The position numbers were made by a program, and so were the translations under genes. Source: Victivallis lenta (GTDB lineage Bacteria > Verrucomicrobiota > Lentisphaeria > Victivallales > Victivallaceae). Taken from it: 64,000 nucleotides of DNA. The DNA is taken from assembly GCF_009695545.1 (NCBI RefSeq), contig NZ_VUNS01000020.1, positions 46,832 through 110,831 of the forward strand, given 5' to 3'. Shown piece after piece: positions 40,956 through 49,324 of this stretch (position 1 is its first letter; each line of letters starts with the position of its first letter). Below the pieces are notes generated by a model. It did no database searches and had not been told where the DNA came from. It saw only the letters and a program-made list of their open reading frames with translations.

Positions 40956-41599
40956 TGGACCAGCACCCGTTCGAACAGCATTCCGTCGTCCGGATCGGAG
41001 GAGAAGAGCAGGGTGGACGACTTCCGCAGCACCTTCTCCCAGACGCTGCCGGGGGCGGTGAAGATGAGCGCGGGCGAATTTTTTCCCGGCGTCTCTTCCA
41101 GCGTCGTCCAGGTCAGGTCGGCCGGGAGCAGTCCCTTCTTCAGTGCATCGGGCAGCAGTTCCGGATAGAAGAAGCGGAGCGTATCGTCCGCCGCGACGAC
41201 CTTCAGCAGCATATGGGCCGGAATCCGGGTCAGGAGCATGGCCGTTCCGATGGCCGAATCCCCCGCACAATCTGTTTTTTCCGGCAGGCAGTCGGCATAC
41301 AAACTTCCTTCCACCTTGAAAAACCGTACTTTGCAGGTGGTCGAAAACACCCGTTCCTTTCCGTCCTTCGACTTGTGAAATTCGTGAATGTTGACTTCTC
41401 CGTCAGGCAGGATTCGGAGACGGACCGTCTCGATTTCCCCGTCCTGCTTGCCTTTGAGCTGCCATAGTCCGCGCGTTTCGGGCGGAAGTTCGACGGCATT
41501 TGCCTCCGTATAATAAGGTTTCAGGGAATAAACCGCCGCGCAGCCCGTGCCGGACAAGACCAGCAGCAGCGCCGCCGCCGCACCGAACCAGTGTTTCAT
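40952..41599 (-). CDS. Lipoprotein of unknown function
   Basis: This 215-residue protein has a signal peptide with lipobox LSGTGC (lipid Cys at residue 20). The mature part is a beta-rich domain of about 190 residues with no recognised motif. GGAGG lies just before the ATG at 41599. It is the first gene of the operon with the binding protein, sensor phosphatase and sugar-phosphate transferase. It may be an extracytoplasmic sensor part; the function is inferred only from context. Confidence 0.7.
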   Translation of the reverse strand: MKHWFGAAAALLLVLSGTGCAAVYSLKPYYTEANAVELPPETRGLWQLKGKQDGEIETVRLRILPDGEVNIHEFHKSKDGKERVFSTTCKVRFFKVEGSLYADCLPEKTDCAGDSAIGTAMLLTRIPAHMLLKVVAADDTLRFFYPELLPDALKKGLLPADLTWTTLEETPGKNSPALIFTAPGSVWEKVLRKSSTLLFSSDPDDGMLFERVLVQ

Positions 41600-41819
41600 A
41601 CTCCGACCTCCTCCATGAGTTGCGGAAAGCATTTCCCGCCGTCCTGTCGTTCCTCGATGTGTCTGAATGCCGGCGGAGAAAGGCCGAACCGGCTCCGCCG
41701 GATTCTGTACGCCTGACGGACGGCGCAACCCGCTTCCATCCTCCTCCCGGACAACAGTTCCGCAAGGCCCGGACGGAACTCGCGGCACCGTATTGCTCCC
41801 CCACCCTCGTCTTGTTTAT

Positions 41820-41848
41820 ATTATACCACATTCCGGCCGTTCCTGCAA
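41820..41848 (-). promoter_or_regulatory. Promoter of lipoprotein-sensor operon
   Basis: TTGCAG (41848-41843) and TATAAT (41825-41820) have 17-bp spacing on the minus strand. The leader is about 210 nt. The 400-bp gap 41600-41999 holds this promoter and the divergent rnfA promoter and no gene I can support. Confidence 0.7.
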
Positions 41849-41919
41849 GCCCGGGACCGCAAAAAGCCCGCGATGCCGCCGCATCCGGGCGCCGGATGCC
41901 GTTTTCATGCAAAAAAGTC

Positions 41920-41948
41920 TTGACAAACACGGCATGCCGGTTTACATT
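41920..41948 (+). promoter_or_regulatory. Promoter of the rnf operon
   Basis: A perfect TTGACA (41920-41925) and TACATT (41943-41948) are spaced by 17 bases. The leader is about 45 nt before the rnfA ATG. Confidence 0.75.
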
Positions 41949-41999
41949 AAACAGCTGTTGTGTTTTCTTGAAAATGCACTTTAGGGAAGGCAAAAGGGA

Positions 42000-42590
42000 A
42001 TGAAGTATCTGGAACTCACCATCGGCGCGATTTTGGTCTACAATTTCGTGCTGGCCCGGTTCCTGGGGATCTGCCCGTTTCTCGGGGTCTCCAAACGTCT
42101 GGGCACCGCCATGGGGATGTCCGGCGCGGTCGTATTCGTCATGACGATCGCGTCGTTCATCACCTCGCTCATCTACCGTTACCTGCTGAAATTCGAGATC
42201 GACGGCACGCCGTACGATCTGTCGTTTCTGCAGGTGCTGCTGTTCATCCTGGTCATCGCCGGGCTGGTGCAGCTGATCGAGATCATGCTCCAGAAGCTCA
42301 GCCCGAAGCTTTATCAGGCGCTCGGCATCTACCTGCCGCTCATCACGACGAACTGCGCGGTGCTCGGCGCGGCGACGATCAACGCCGACAGCAATTACAC
42401 GGTGCCGGAGGCGACGGTGTTCGGCCTCTGCTCCGGCATCGGCTTTGCGCTGGCACTGCTGCTTTTCTCGAGCCTGCGCGAACGGCTCGACCTCGCCGAA
42501 GTTCCGAAACCGTTCCAGGGAACCCCGATCGCCCTCATCACAGCCGGAATCCTGGCGATGGCGTTCGTCGGCTTCTCGGGACTCTGCTGA
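42000..42590 (+). CDS. rnfA: Rnf complex subunit RnfA
   Basis: This 196-residue inner-membrane protein has six helices and matches RnfA/NqrE: NFVLARFLGICPFLGVS at residues 15-31 and YLPLITTNCAVLG near 111-123. The Cys in CPF and TTNCAV are those that hold the intramembrane 2Fe-2S cluster with RnfE. It is the first gene of a complete rnfABCDGE operon; this order with A and B first is one of the known variants. The complex couples ferredoxin:NAD+ electron transfer to Na+ or H+ pumping. Confidence 0.93.
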   Translation: MKYLELTIGAILVYNFVLARFLGICPFLGVSKRLGTAMGMSGAVVFVMTIASFITSLIYRYLLKFEIDGTPYDLSFLQVLLFILVIAGLVQLIEIMLQKLSPKLYQALGIYLPLITTNCAVLGAATINADSNYTVPEATVFGLCSGIGFALALLLFSSLRERLDLAEVPKPFQGTPIALITAGILAMAFVGFSGLC

Positions 42591-42602
42591 CGGGGTAGCG
42601 AC

Positions 42603-43448
42603 ATGAATACTCTGATTTTAGCCGTCATCATCATGGCCGGGGTCGGGCTTGTCCTCGGCATCGTCATCGGTATTTTCGCAAAGCTGTTCCGGGTCGAAAC
42701 CGATCCGCGGATCGACCTTGTGGTCGAGCTGCTGCCCGGTGCGAACTGCGGCGGCTGCGGCATGGCGGGCTGTTCCGACTTCGCCAAGGCGGTCGTCTCC
42801 GGCAAAGCCGCGCCGTCGAAATGCCCGGTCTCCTCGAGCGAACAGGTCAGCGCGATCGCGAAGGCGCTCGGCATCGAAGCCGGCGAAGCGTTCAAACAGA
42901 AGGCCGTCGTGGTCTGCGGCGGCGACCGCGAGCAGACCCTGCGGCTGGCCGGCTACAACGGTGTCGCCGACTGCGTCTCGGCTTCGCTGGTCGCCGGAGG
43001 ACCGAAGGGGTGTGCCTACGGCTGCCTCGGCATGGGCTCCTGCGCACGGAAATGCCCGTTCGGCGCGATCGAGATGATCAACGGCCTGGCCGTCGTCCAT
43101 AAGGAGCTCTGCGTCGGCTGCGGCAGCTGCGTGGCGGTCTGTCCGCGCAACGTGATCAAGCTGGTTCCGGCCGACGCCGAAGTCCACGTCTACTGCAACT
43201 CGCCGCTGAAGGCTCCGGCCAAGCGGCAGGTCTGCAAGGTGGCCTGCATCGGCTGCCGCAAATGCGCGAAGGCCGCACCCGAGAAATTCGTCATCGAGGG
43301 ATTCAAGGCCGCCGTCAACTATGCGCATGCCCCGCTGCCGACGCAGGAAGACGTCCAGGCGGCCGGTTGTCCGACCGGAGCGCTGCTCACCGCAGAAGAG
43401 CATCTCCATATTGAAAAGCACGATCCGGAATGGAGCGCTGAAAAATGA
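42603..43448 (+). CDS. rnfB: Rnf complex Fe-S subunit RnfB
   Basis: This 281-residue protein has one N-terminal helix. It then has the four-Cys domain CGGCGMAGC (near 48), where ferredoxin electrons enter, and a 2x[4Fe-4S] segment (CARKCPFGAIEM and CVGCGSCVAVCPRNVI). A further CIGCRKC cluster is near 220. The C-terminal part continues to CPTGALL near 260. The length is typical of RnfB. The stop overlaps the rnfC start by four bases. Confidence 0.93.
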   Translation: MNTLILAVIIMAGVGLVLGIVIGIFAKLFRVETDPRIDLVVELLPGANCGGCGMAGCSDFAKAVVSGKAAPSKCPVSSSEQVSAIAKALGIEAGEAFKQKAVVVCGGDREQTLRLAGYNGVADCVSASLVAGGPKGCAYGCLGMGSCARKCPFGAIEMINGLAVVHKELCVGCGSCVAVCPRNVIKLVPADAEVHVYCNSPLKAPAKRQVCKVACIGCRKCAKAAPEKFVIEGFKAAVNYAHAPLPTQEDVQAAGCPTGALLTAEEHLHIEKHDPEWSAEK

Positions 43449-44776
43449 GCAAGAATTCCCGTAATGTCATGAGTTTCGACGGGGGAATCCACCCCGCCGG
43501 CGACGGCAAGAGCCTCAGCGCGGGCAGTCCCGTCCGGAAAGCGCCGCTGCTTGACCGTTATACCGTCGTCATCTCCGAGAGCGTCGGCAAGCCGCCGAAA
43601 CCGGTCGTGAAGGCCGGCGATGAAGTGAAGAAGCATCAGCTGATCGCCGAAGCGGACGGTTTTGTCTCCGCGAATCTCCACGCGCCGACCAGCGGCAAGG
43701 TCATCGGCATCGTCGACGTGCAGGGCGCGATGGGCATGCCGGTCCCGGCCATCCAGATCGAGGCGGACGGCAAAGACGAGGCCGCCGAACCGATGCCGGC
43801 GCTCGACTGGCGCTGCGCACCGGTTTCCGATCTGCTCAAGCGGATCACCGACTGCGGCGTGGTCGGCATGGGCGGCGCGGCGTTCCCGACCCATGTGAAG
43901 CTCTCCCCGCCGCCGGAAAAGGAAGTCGATACGCTGATTCTGAACGGCGCCGAGTGCGAGCCGTACCTGACCGCCGACCACCGGCTCATGCTCGAGAATC
44001 CGGGTGCGGTTCTCGAGGGCGCGGCGATCTCCGCGAAGATCCTCGGAGTCAAGAATATCTACATCGGCGTCGAAGTCAACAAGGTCGATGCGATCGAAGC
44101 GCTGAACAGAAACGCCGCCGACTTCGGCGTCCGCGTGGTCGGACTCAAGGTCCAGTATCCGCAGGGTTCCGAAAAGCAGCTGATCAAAGCGATCACCGAC
44201 CGCGAGGTCCCGACCGGCGGACTGCCGATGGACGCGCACTGCGTGGTCCAGAACGTCGGAACCGCCGCCGCGGTGGCGGATGCGGTCTGCCGCGGCATTC
44301 CGCTGGTCGAACGGATCACGACCGTGACCGGTGAAGTCGTGAAGAATCCCGGCAACTGGCTGCTGAAGCTCGGAACTCCGGTCATCGAGGCGATCAGGTT
44401 CGCCGGGGGCGTAACCGCCGAGCCCGGCAAACTCATCATGGGCGGCCCGATGATGGGATTCGCCCAGAAGAACTTCGACGTGACGATCTGCAAAAACAGC
44501 TCCGGCGTGCTGCTGCTGCCGCAATCCGAAAGCATCGCCTACGGCTCGGCCGGCTGCATCCGCTGCGGCCGCTGCGTGGAAGGGTGCCCGATGAACCTCG
44601 TGCCATGCCTCCTCGGCAACGCGATCGAGGCCGAACGCTTCGAGCTCGCGGCCCAGAATCACGTCATGGACTGTCTCGAATGCGGCTCCTGCGCCTACGT
44701 CTGCCCGGCCCACCGGCCGCTCGTGCAGCACATGCGCCGCGCGAAAGCCGAAATCCGCAAACAGAGCAAAAAGTAA
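43445..44776 (+). CDS. rnfC: Rnf complex NADH-side subunit RnfC
   Basis: This 443-residue peripheral subunit carries FMN, two 4Fe-4S clusters and the NADH site. FDGGIHPAGDGK is at the N-terminus. The FMN/NADH-binding GVVGMGGAAFPTHVK is near 139-153 and NGAECEPYLTADHRLM near 167-182. Two 4Fe-4S motifs lie near 372-420 (CIRCGRCVEGCP and CLECGSCAYVCP). It lacks the long Ala/Lys-rich C-terminal tail of the E. coli protein. Confidence 0.93.
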   Translation: MSKNSRNVMSFDGGIHPAGDGKSLSAGSPVRKAPLLDRYTVVISESVGKPPKPVVKAGDEVKKHQLIAEADGFVSANLHAPTSGKVIGIVDVQGAMGMPVPAIQIEADGKDEAAEPMPALDWRCAPVSDLLKRITDCGVVGMGGAAFPTHVKLSPPPEKEVDTLILNGAECEPYLTADHRLMLENPGAVLEGAAISAKILGVKNIYIGVEVNKVDAIEALNRNAADFGVRVVGLKVQYPQGSEKQLIKAITDREVPTGGLPMDAHCVVQNVGTAAAVADAVCRGIPLVERITTVTGEVVKNPGNWLLKLGTPVIEAIRFAGGVTAEPGKLIMGGPMMGFAQKNFDVTICKNSSGVLLLPQSESIAYGSAGCIRCGRCVEGCPMNLVPCLLGNAIEAERFELAAQNHVMDCLECGSCAYVCPAHRPLVQHMRRAKAEIRKQSKK

Positions 44777-44797
44777 CCTACCGGGATCAAGCATATC

Positions 44798-45916
44798 ATG
44801 TCTGACGAAATCAACAATGAAATCAAGCTGCCGACCGGCGACAAGCTCGTATTGAGCTCATCGCCCCACATCAAGGATTCGGACAGCGTGCGCCGCATCA
44901 TGTACAAGGTCATCCTGGCCCTGCTGCCGGCCTGCATCGCCGGCGTCTACTTCTTCGGCTGGCGCGCGGCGCTGGTCATGCTGCTGACCATGGCTTTCTG
45001 CGTCGGCGCCGAAGCGCTCTGGTGCTTCCTCGCCAAGAAGCCGGTCACCGGAACCATCTCCGACGGCAGCGCCGCTCTGACCGGGCTGCTGCTGGCGCTG
45101 AACCTTCCGCCGCAGGTGCCGTACTGGGTCTGCCTGATCGGCGCGTTTCTCGCCATCTGGCTCGGCAAACAGGTGTTCGGCGGCATCGGCAACAACCCGT
45201 TCAACCCGGCGCTCGTGGCGCGGGTCGGGCTCCTGATTGCGCTGCCGGCGATCATGACGACCTGGCAGCCCGCCCGCGGCATGAGTCCGGACAGCGCCGA
45301 CGCGGAACTCTGGTACTCGCCCGCGACGATTCAGGAGCTGAAGGACGGCAAGCCGCTCGACTCGGTCAGCTGCGCGACTCCGCTCGGCGTCGTCGGCACG
45401 ACCAAAAAGATCACCGACCGCTCATTCGAGGCCGAATCGAATTTCGAAGCGGTCTCGAACAACGACCTGATGTTCCGTTACTTTCTCGGGCAGAAGGGCG
45501 GCTGCATCGGGGAAACCAGCGTCCTGGCCCTGCTGATCGGCGGCATCATCCTCGTGCTCTTCAAGCTCATCAACTGGCGCGTGCCGGTGGTCTACATCGG
45601 AACCGTCGCGGTATTTGCCGGAATCGTGCACTATTTCTTCCCGGGCGTCACGCCGCCGCCGCTGTTCCATCTTCTCACGGGCGGCCTGATCCTCGGCGCC
45701 GTGTTCATGGCGACGGATATGGTCACCAGTCCGATCACGCCGACCGGCTGCATCGTCTTCGCCTTCGGCTGCGGCGTCATCACTACCGTGATCCGCATCT
45801 GGGGCAATTATCCGGAGGGGGTCAGCTTCTCGATTCTGTTCATGAACGCGCTGGTGCCGCTCATCGACCGCTACTGCACGGTGCGGCCGTTCGGCTACGT
45901 GGCGAAACGGGGGTAA
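44798..45916 (+). CDS. rnfD: Rnf complex subunit RnfD
   Basis: This 372-residue inner-membrane protein has about nine helices. The covalent FMN site is the SCATPLG segment near 190 (the family's (S/T)xATPL). NNPFNPALVARV near 133-144 is a family signature. It binds FMN and, with RnfG, passes electrons across the membrane during ion pumping. rnfG follows after 6 bp. Confidence 0.92.
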   Translation: MSDEINNEIKLPTGDKLVLSSSPHIKDSDSVRRIMYKVILALLPACIAGVYFFGWRAALVMLLTMAFCVGAEALWCFLAKKPVTGTISDGSAALTGLLLALNLPPQVPYWVCLIGAFLAIWLGKQVFGGIGNNPFNPALVARVGLLIALPAIMTTWQPARGMSPDSADAELWYSPATIQELKDGKPLDSVSCATPLGVVGTTKKITDRSFEAESNFEAVSNNDLMFRYFLGQKGGCIGETSVLALLIGGIILVLFKLINWRVPVVYIGTVAVFAGIVHYFFPGVTPPPLFHLLTGGLILGAVFMATDMVTSPITPTGCIVFAFGCGVITTVIRIWGNYPEGVSFSILFMNALVPLIDRYCTVRPFGYVAKRG

Positions 45917-45922
45917 GCGGAA

Positions 45923-46594
45923 ATGAGCCTGAAAAACAGTGAAAATTTTATCGTTCTCGGCCTCTTCCTCGCAGTGCTCGGGCTGATCTCGGCCGTGCTG
46001 CTGGCGGTCTTTTCGGACATCGTCAGGGAGCCGATCGCCGCCGCCGAGCTGCGCAACACGAACAAGGCGCTCGAACAGATCCTGCCGCCGTTCGACAACC
46101 AGCCGTCGCAGGACAAGGTTGAAATCGAAGCCGGCGGCTCGGCCATCACCTTCATGGGCGCGGTGAAGGACGGCAGGCTGGTCGCCCTCGCCGCCCGCGG
46201 GGAGCGCAAAGGCTACGCCGGTCCGGTCCAGGCGCTGGTCGGTCTGGATGTCGACGGAAAAATCCGCGCGGTTCTCATTACCAAACAGAATGAAACGCCG
46301 GGGCTCGGCGCAAATGTCTGCGAACGCAAATTCAAAAAGACGATCTTCAATCTCTTCCAGAAGCGGCCGGAAGGAATCGCGCCGAATGCGTTCCTCGACC
46401 AGTTCGACGGCAAGAGCGCCGCAAAGGGCGTCACCTGGAAGGTGAAGAAGGACGGCGGCAACATCGATTATGTGACCGGAGCGACCGTCACCAGCCGGAC
46501 GATCACCGCCCTGACTGACGAGATCGCCCAGTGCTACCTTGCCAACCGCGAGGAGATCATCCGTAAACTTGCTCCGTCGGGAGGGAACAAATAA
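45923..46594 (+). CDS. rnfG: Rnf complex FMN subunit RnfG
   Basis: This 223-residue protein has one N-terminal helix (about 10-32) and a periplasmic FMN-binding domain. TGATVTSRTI near 185-194 supplies the Thr that links FMN covalently. QNETPGLGANVCERKF near 121-136 is the family core. Its stop overlaps the rnfE ATG by one base. Confidence 0.92.
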   Translation: MSLKNSENFIVLGLFLAVLGLISAVLLAVFSDIVREPIAAAELRNTNKALEQILPPFDNQPSQDKVEIEAGGSAITFMGAVKDGRLVALAARGERKGYAGPVQALVGLDVDGKIRAVLITKQNETPGLGANVCERKFKKTIFNLFQKRPEGIAPNAFLDQFDGKSAAKGVTWKVKKDGGNIDYVTGATVTSRTITALTDEIAQCYLANREEIIRKLAPSGGNK

Positions 46595-47277
46595 TGAGTC
46601 TGCTTACCGATTTCACCAAAGGCATCTGGAAGGAAAATCCGGTTCTCGTTCTGCTGCTCGGCACCTGTCCGACGCTGGCGGTCACCAGCAGCGCCACAAA
46701 CGGCCTCGGCATGGGGCTGGCGACGACCGGAGTGCTGCTCGGCAGCAACCTCGTCATTTCGCTCATCGCCGGAATCGTGCCGAAAAAGGTGCGCATTCCC
46801 GTCTACATCGTCGTCATCGCGACTTTCGTGACCATCGTCGACCTGCTGATGAAGGCGTACGCGCCGCCCGCTCTGTACACGGCGCTCGGCATCTTCATTC
46901 CGCTCATCGTGGTCAACTGCATCGTGCTCGGCCGCGCCGAGGCGTTCGCCTCGAAAAACGGACCGCTCAGCTCCGTGCTCGACGGCCTCGGCATGGGACT
47001 CGGCTTCACGCTGACGCTGACCATGCTCGGCGCGGCGCGTGAGTTCCTGAGCTCCGGCTCCGTTTTCGAAGTCAAGCTCATCACGGCATGGACCACGGAT
47101 TTCCTGCTGCCTTCCGCCGCGCCCGGCGCTTTCATCCTCGTCGGCGTCATCCTCGCGCTCAAAAATTATGCGAGCTATCGCAAGGCGGTCAAAGCAGGCA
47201 GACTCTACGTGCCCCCGAAAGGGCTCGACTGCCGTCACTGCAACATCTGCACCGCCCATATCGACGACGAGAAGTAA
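46594..47277 (+). CDS. rnfE: Rnf complex subunit RnfE with Cys-rich tail
   Basis: This 227-residue inner-membrane protein has six helices homologous to RnfA/NqrD: ENPVLVLLLGTCPTLAVTSS at 14-33 and PLIVVNCIVLGRAEAFA near 106-122. After the last helix it carries an extra soluble tail ending CRHCNICTAHIDDEK. That gives a CxxCxxC set which is not needed for the family's known 2Fe-2S site. The tail may bind metal or another cluster. Confidence 0.9.
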   Translation: MSLLTDFTKGIWKENPVLVLLLGTCPTLAVTSSATNGLGMGLATTGVLLGSNLVISLIAGIVPKKVRIPVYIVVIATFVTIVDLLMKAYAPPALYTALGIFIPLIVVNCIVLGRAEAFASKNGPLSSVLDGLGMGLGFTLTLTMLGAAREFLSSGSVFEVKLITAWTTDFLLPSAAPGAFILVGVILALKNYASYRKAVKAGRLYVPPKGLDCRHCNICTAHIDDEK

Positions 47278-47345
47278 CTGCGCCGCGGGGGAGGGAACGG
47301 AAGAAAGGCGCTTCGCCCTCCCCTGCTCCTTCCGGGAGAATGGAT

Positions 47346-48236
47346 ATGGATGACGGAAAGATGCGCAATCTCCGGTTGCGCTCGGAACTGTTCCGGGCGA
47401 TCCGGGATTGTTTTTACCGGGCCGGTTATCTGGAGGTCGAAACTCCCGTGAAAATCCATGCCCCGGCTCCTGAAGAGTACATCGAATCGGTGCGGGCGGA
47501 AAAGGATTTCCTGCGAACGAGTCCGGAGCTCGCCATGAAGGTGCTGCTGGCGGACGGCATGGAGAAGATCTTCCAGATCGGTCCGTGCTTCCGTGCCAAT
47601 GAATCCGGGCGCCGGCACCGCGAGGAGTTCACGATGCTCGAGTACTACAGCCGCGGGACCGGCTACCGCGAACTGGCGGAATTCACCGCCGGTTTCGTGG
47701 CGGAGGCGGCGGAGCGGGTGCTTGGAAGCACCCGGATTGAATACGGCGGAAAACAGATCGACCTGTCGGCTTATGAGTTTGTGACGGTGGATGACGCGTT
47801 CCGTCTCCATGCGGGCTGTACCGCATCCGAGGCGGATGCGCTGGATCGGTTTGACGAGCTGATGGTGACGAAAATCGAACCGGAGCTGGGAAACGGGAAG
47901 CTTACCTTTCTGTGCGACTACCCGGCAAACCGCGCATCGCTGGCGCGGCTGCGGGCGGACGATCCGTCGGTGGCGGAGCGCTGGGAACTGTACATCGCAG
48001 GAATCGAGCTGGCGAATGCGTTCGGCGAGCTGACGGACGCAAAGGAGCAGCGGGAGCGCTTCCAGGCGGCGCTGAAGTTCCGGGCGGCAGCGGGGATGCA
48101 CACCTATCCGGAGCCGGTGGAGTTTTTCGCTGCGCTCGAACGCGGTTTGCCGGAGAGTTCAGGCAGCGCAATGGGGTTGGACCGCCTGACGATGGTCATG
48201 TGCGGCGCAACCGATATCGCCGACGTGCGGGCGTAA
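47346..48236 (+). CDS. epmA: EF-P lysyltransferase EpmA (PoxA/GenX type)
   Basis: This 296-residue protein is a class II lysyl-tRNA synthetase core without the anticodon-binding domain: VETPVKIHAPAPEEYIES near 31-48, FQIGPCFRANESGRRHREEFTMLEYY near 78-103 and GSAMGLDRLTMV near 278-289. EpmA attaches beta-lysine to EF-P. I chose the ATG at 47346 because GGGAG lies seven bases upstream; an in-frame ATG at 47340 is too close. It follows rnfE by 68 bp, with an 8-bp inverted repeat (GGGGAGGG/CCCTCCCC) in the gap. Its 3' end abuts the hairpin-repeat array. Confidence 0.88.
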   Translation: MDDGKMRNLRLRSELFRAIRDCFYRAGYLEVETPVKIHAPAPEEYIESVRAEKDFLRTSPELAMKVLLADGMEKIFQIGPCFRANESGRRHREEFTMLEYYSRGTGYRELAEFTAGFVAEAAERVLGSTRIEYGGKQIDLSAYEFVTVDDAFRLHAGCTASEADALDRFDELMVTKIEPELGNGKLTFLCDYPANRASLARLRADDPSVAERWELYIAGIELANAFGELTDAKEQRERFQAALKFRAAAGMHTYPEPVEFFAALERGLPESSGSAMGLDRLTMVMCGATDIADVRA

Positions 48237-48500
48237 AAACCGGGACCGGGGCAGCCGGAAGCAACCTGCGGGCGGAACGACGCAGAAGTTGACCGCAGAG
48301 TCAAGGCGGCGGAGCCGCCGTCGGCACCGGCACCCTGCCGGTCTGGGGACCGGGGGCGAAGCGCCCCGGCCGCCGGAGGCTACCTGCGGGCGGAACGACC
48401 AGCTCACAAACCGAATCGAAGATTCGGACGGGGAGCACGCACGGTCTGTTGCGCGAACGCGCAAAAAGACCGCGCCCCGGAAGGGGCGCGCTTCCCCAGT

Positions 48501-48573
48501 CTGCAACATTGACAGCTCGCATTTTAACAAGGGTTCGCGGCTCCGGTCAATCATGGTTGACCGAAATTGCAAC
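48501..48573 (+). repeat. Repeat module X, copy 1
   Basis: This 73-bp module starts CTGCAACATTGACAG and ends AATTGCAAC. It contains an internal inverted repeat (CGGTCAA/TTGACCG). It is nearly identical to 48770-48842 and, inverted, to 63735-63806. Confidence 0.85.
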
Positions 48574-48769
48574 GCGGCGGAGCCGCCGTCGGCGCCGGCA
48601 CCCTGCCGGTCTGGGGTCCGGGGGCGAAGCGCCCCGGCCGCCGGAGGCAAGCTGCGGGCGGAACGACCAGCTCACAAACCGAATCGAAGATTCGGACGGG
48701 GAGCACGCACGGTCTGCTGCGCGAATGCGCAGTAAGACCGCGCCCCGGAGGGGGCGCGCTTCCCCCTGT

Positions 48770-48842
48770 CTGCAACATTGACAGCTCGCATTTTAACAAG
48801 GGTTCGCGGCTCCGGTCAATCATGGTTGGCCGGAATTGCAAC
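48770..48842 (+). repeat. Repeat module X, copy 2
   Basis: This is nearly identical to copy 1; the palindrome reads CCGGTCAA/TTGGCCGG with one wobble. Confidence 0.85.
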
Positions 48843-49050
48843 GCGGCAGACCCTTTGACCGCTCCGCGGCGTTCGCCGCGTCGCTCACACCGGGCGAAGC
48901 ACCGCAACTTCGTTGCGGATTTTTGCGCTGGGGCTTCGCCGGGTCAACCTGAGGCGCCGCCTCAGACTCCGCCAAGGGGCTCCGCGCCCCTTGGAACCTC
49001 GCCAGGGCCGAAAGGCCCTGAACCCGGTCGCTTCGCTCCCCACAGGCGTG
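48843..49050 (+). repeat. Repeat module Y2, copy 1
   Basis: About 208 bp of consecutive hairpins: CGCGGCGTTCGCCGCG, GCAACTTCGTTGC, GGGGCTCCGCGCCCC, AGGGCCGAAAGGCCCT and the long-range pair GGCGAAGC/GCTTCGCC. It is almost identical to 49125-49324. Confidence 0.85.
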
Positions 49051-49124
49051 TTGTAACATCAGGGGGAGGCGCATTCAAACAAGGTTCGCGGCTCCGATCA
49101 ATCATGGTTAGCCGGAATTGCAAC
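49051..49124 (+). repeat. Repeat module X, diverged copy 3
   Basis: The right half (AAGGTTCGCGGCTCC onward) is conserved and the left half is altered (TTGTAACATCAGGGGG). It separates the two Y2 modules. Confidence 0.75.
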
Positions 49125-49324
49125 GCAATAGACCCTTTGACCGCTCCGCGGCATTCGCCGCGTCGCTCACACTGGGCAAAGCACCGCAACTTCGTTGCGG
49201 ATTTTTGCGCTGGGGCTTTGCCCGGGTCAACCTGAGGCGCCGCCTCAGACTCCGCCAAGGGGCTCCGCGCCCCTTGGAACCTCGCCAGGGCCGAAAGGCC
49301 CTGAACCCGGTCGCTTCGCTCCCC
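49125..49324 (+). repeat. Repeat module Y2, copy 2
   Basis: This copies Y2 with paired changes: GGCAAAGC/GCTTTGCC replaces GGCGAAGC/GCTTCGCC. It ends at the base before the TAA of the convergent gene. Confidence 0.85.

Larger units (their letters stand above)
48237..49324 (+). repeat. Modular multi-hairpin repeat array A
   Basis: This ~1.09-kb gap between convergent genes is made almost wholly of repeats. The order is: partial Y1 tail (48246-48300), Y1 (48302-48500), X (48501-48573), Y1 (48574-48769), X (48770-48842), Y2 (48843-49050), X variant (49051-49124), Y2 (49125-49324). Each Y module is a string of short GC-rich hairpins with tiny loops such as CGAA or GAAC. The X module is nearly invariant and holds CCGGTCAA/TTGACCGG. 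Open frames in it have no protein-like features. The array ends exactly at the stop codon of the yfcE-like gene. Confidence 0.85.

Noticed and set aside
41600..41812. TPP riboswitch before the NMT1/THI5-like gene's operon
   Set aside because: I could not find the conserved THI-box sequences (CTGAGA and ACCTGATC-like) in the leader.
47288..47323. Terminator between rnfE and epmA
   Set aside because: The 8-bp inverted repeat is real, but no T-run follows, so I mention it only under epmA.
48237..49324. CRISPR array
   Set aside because: Repeat units are 73-208 bp, themselves palindromic, adjoin directly, and there are no unique 30-40 bp spacers or cas genes.
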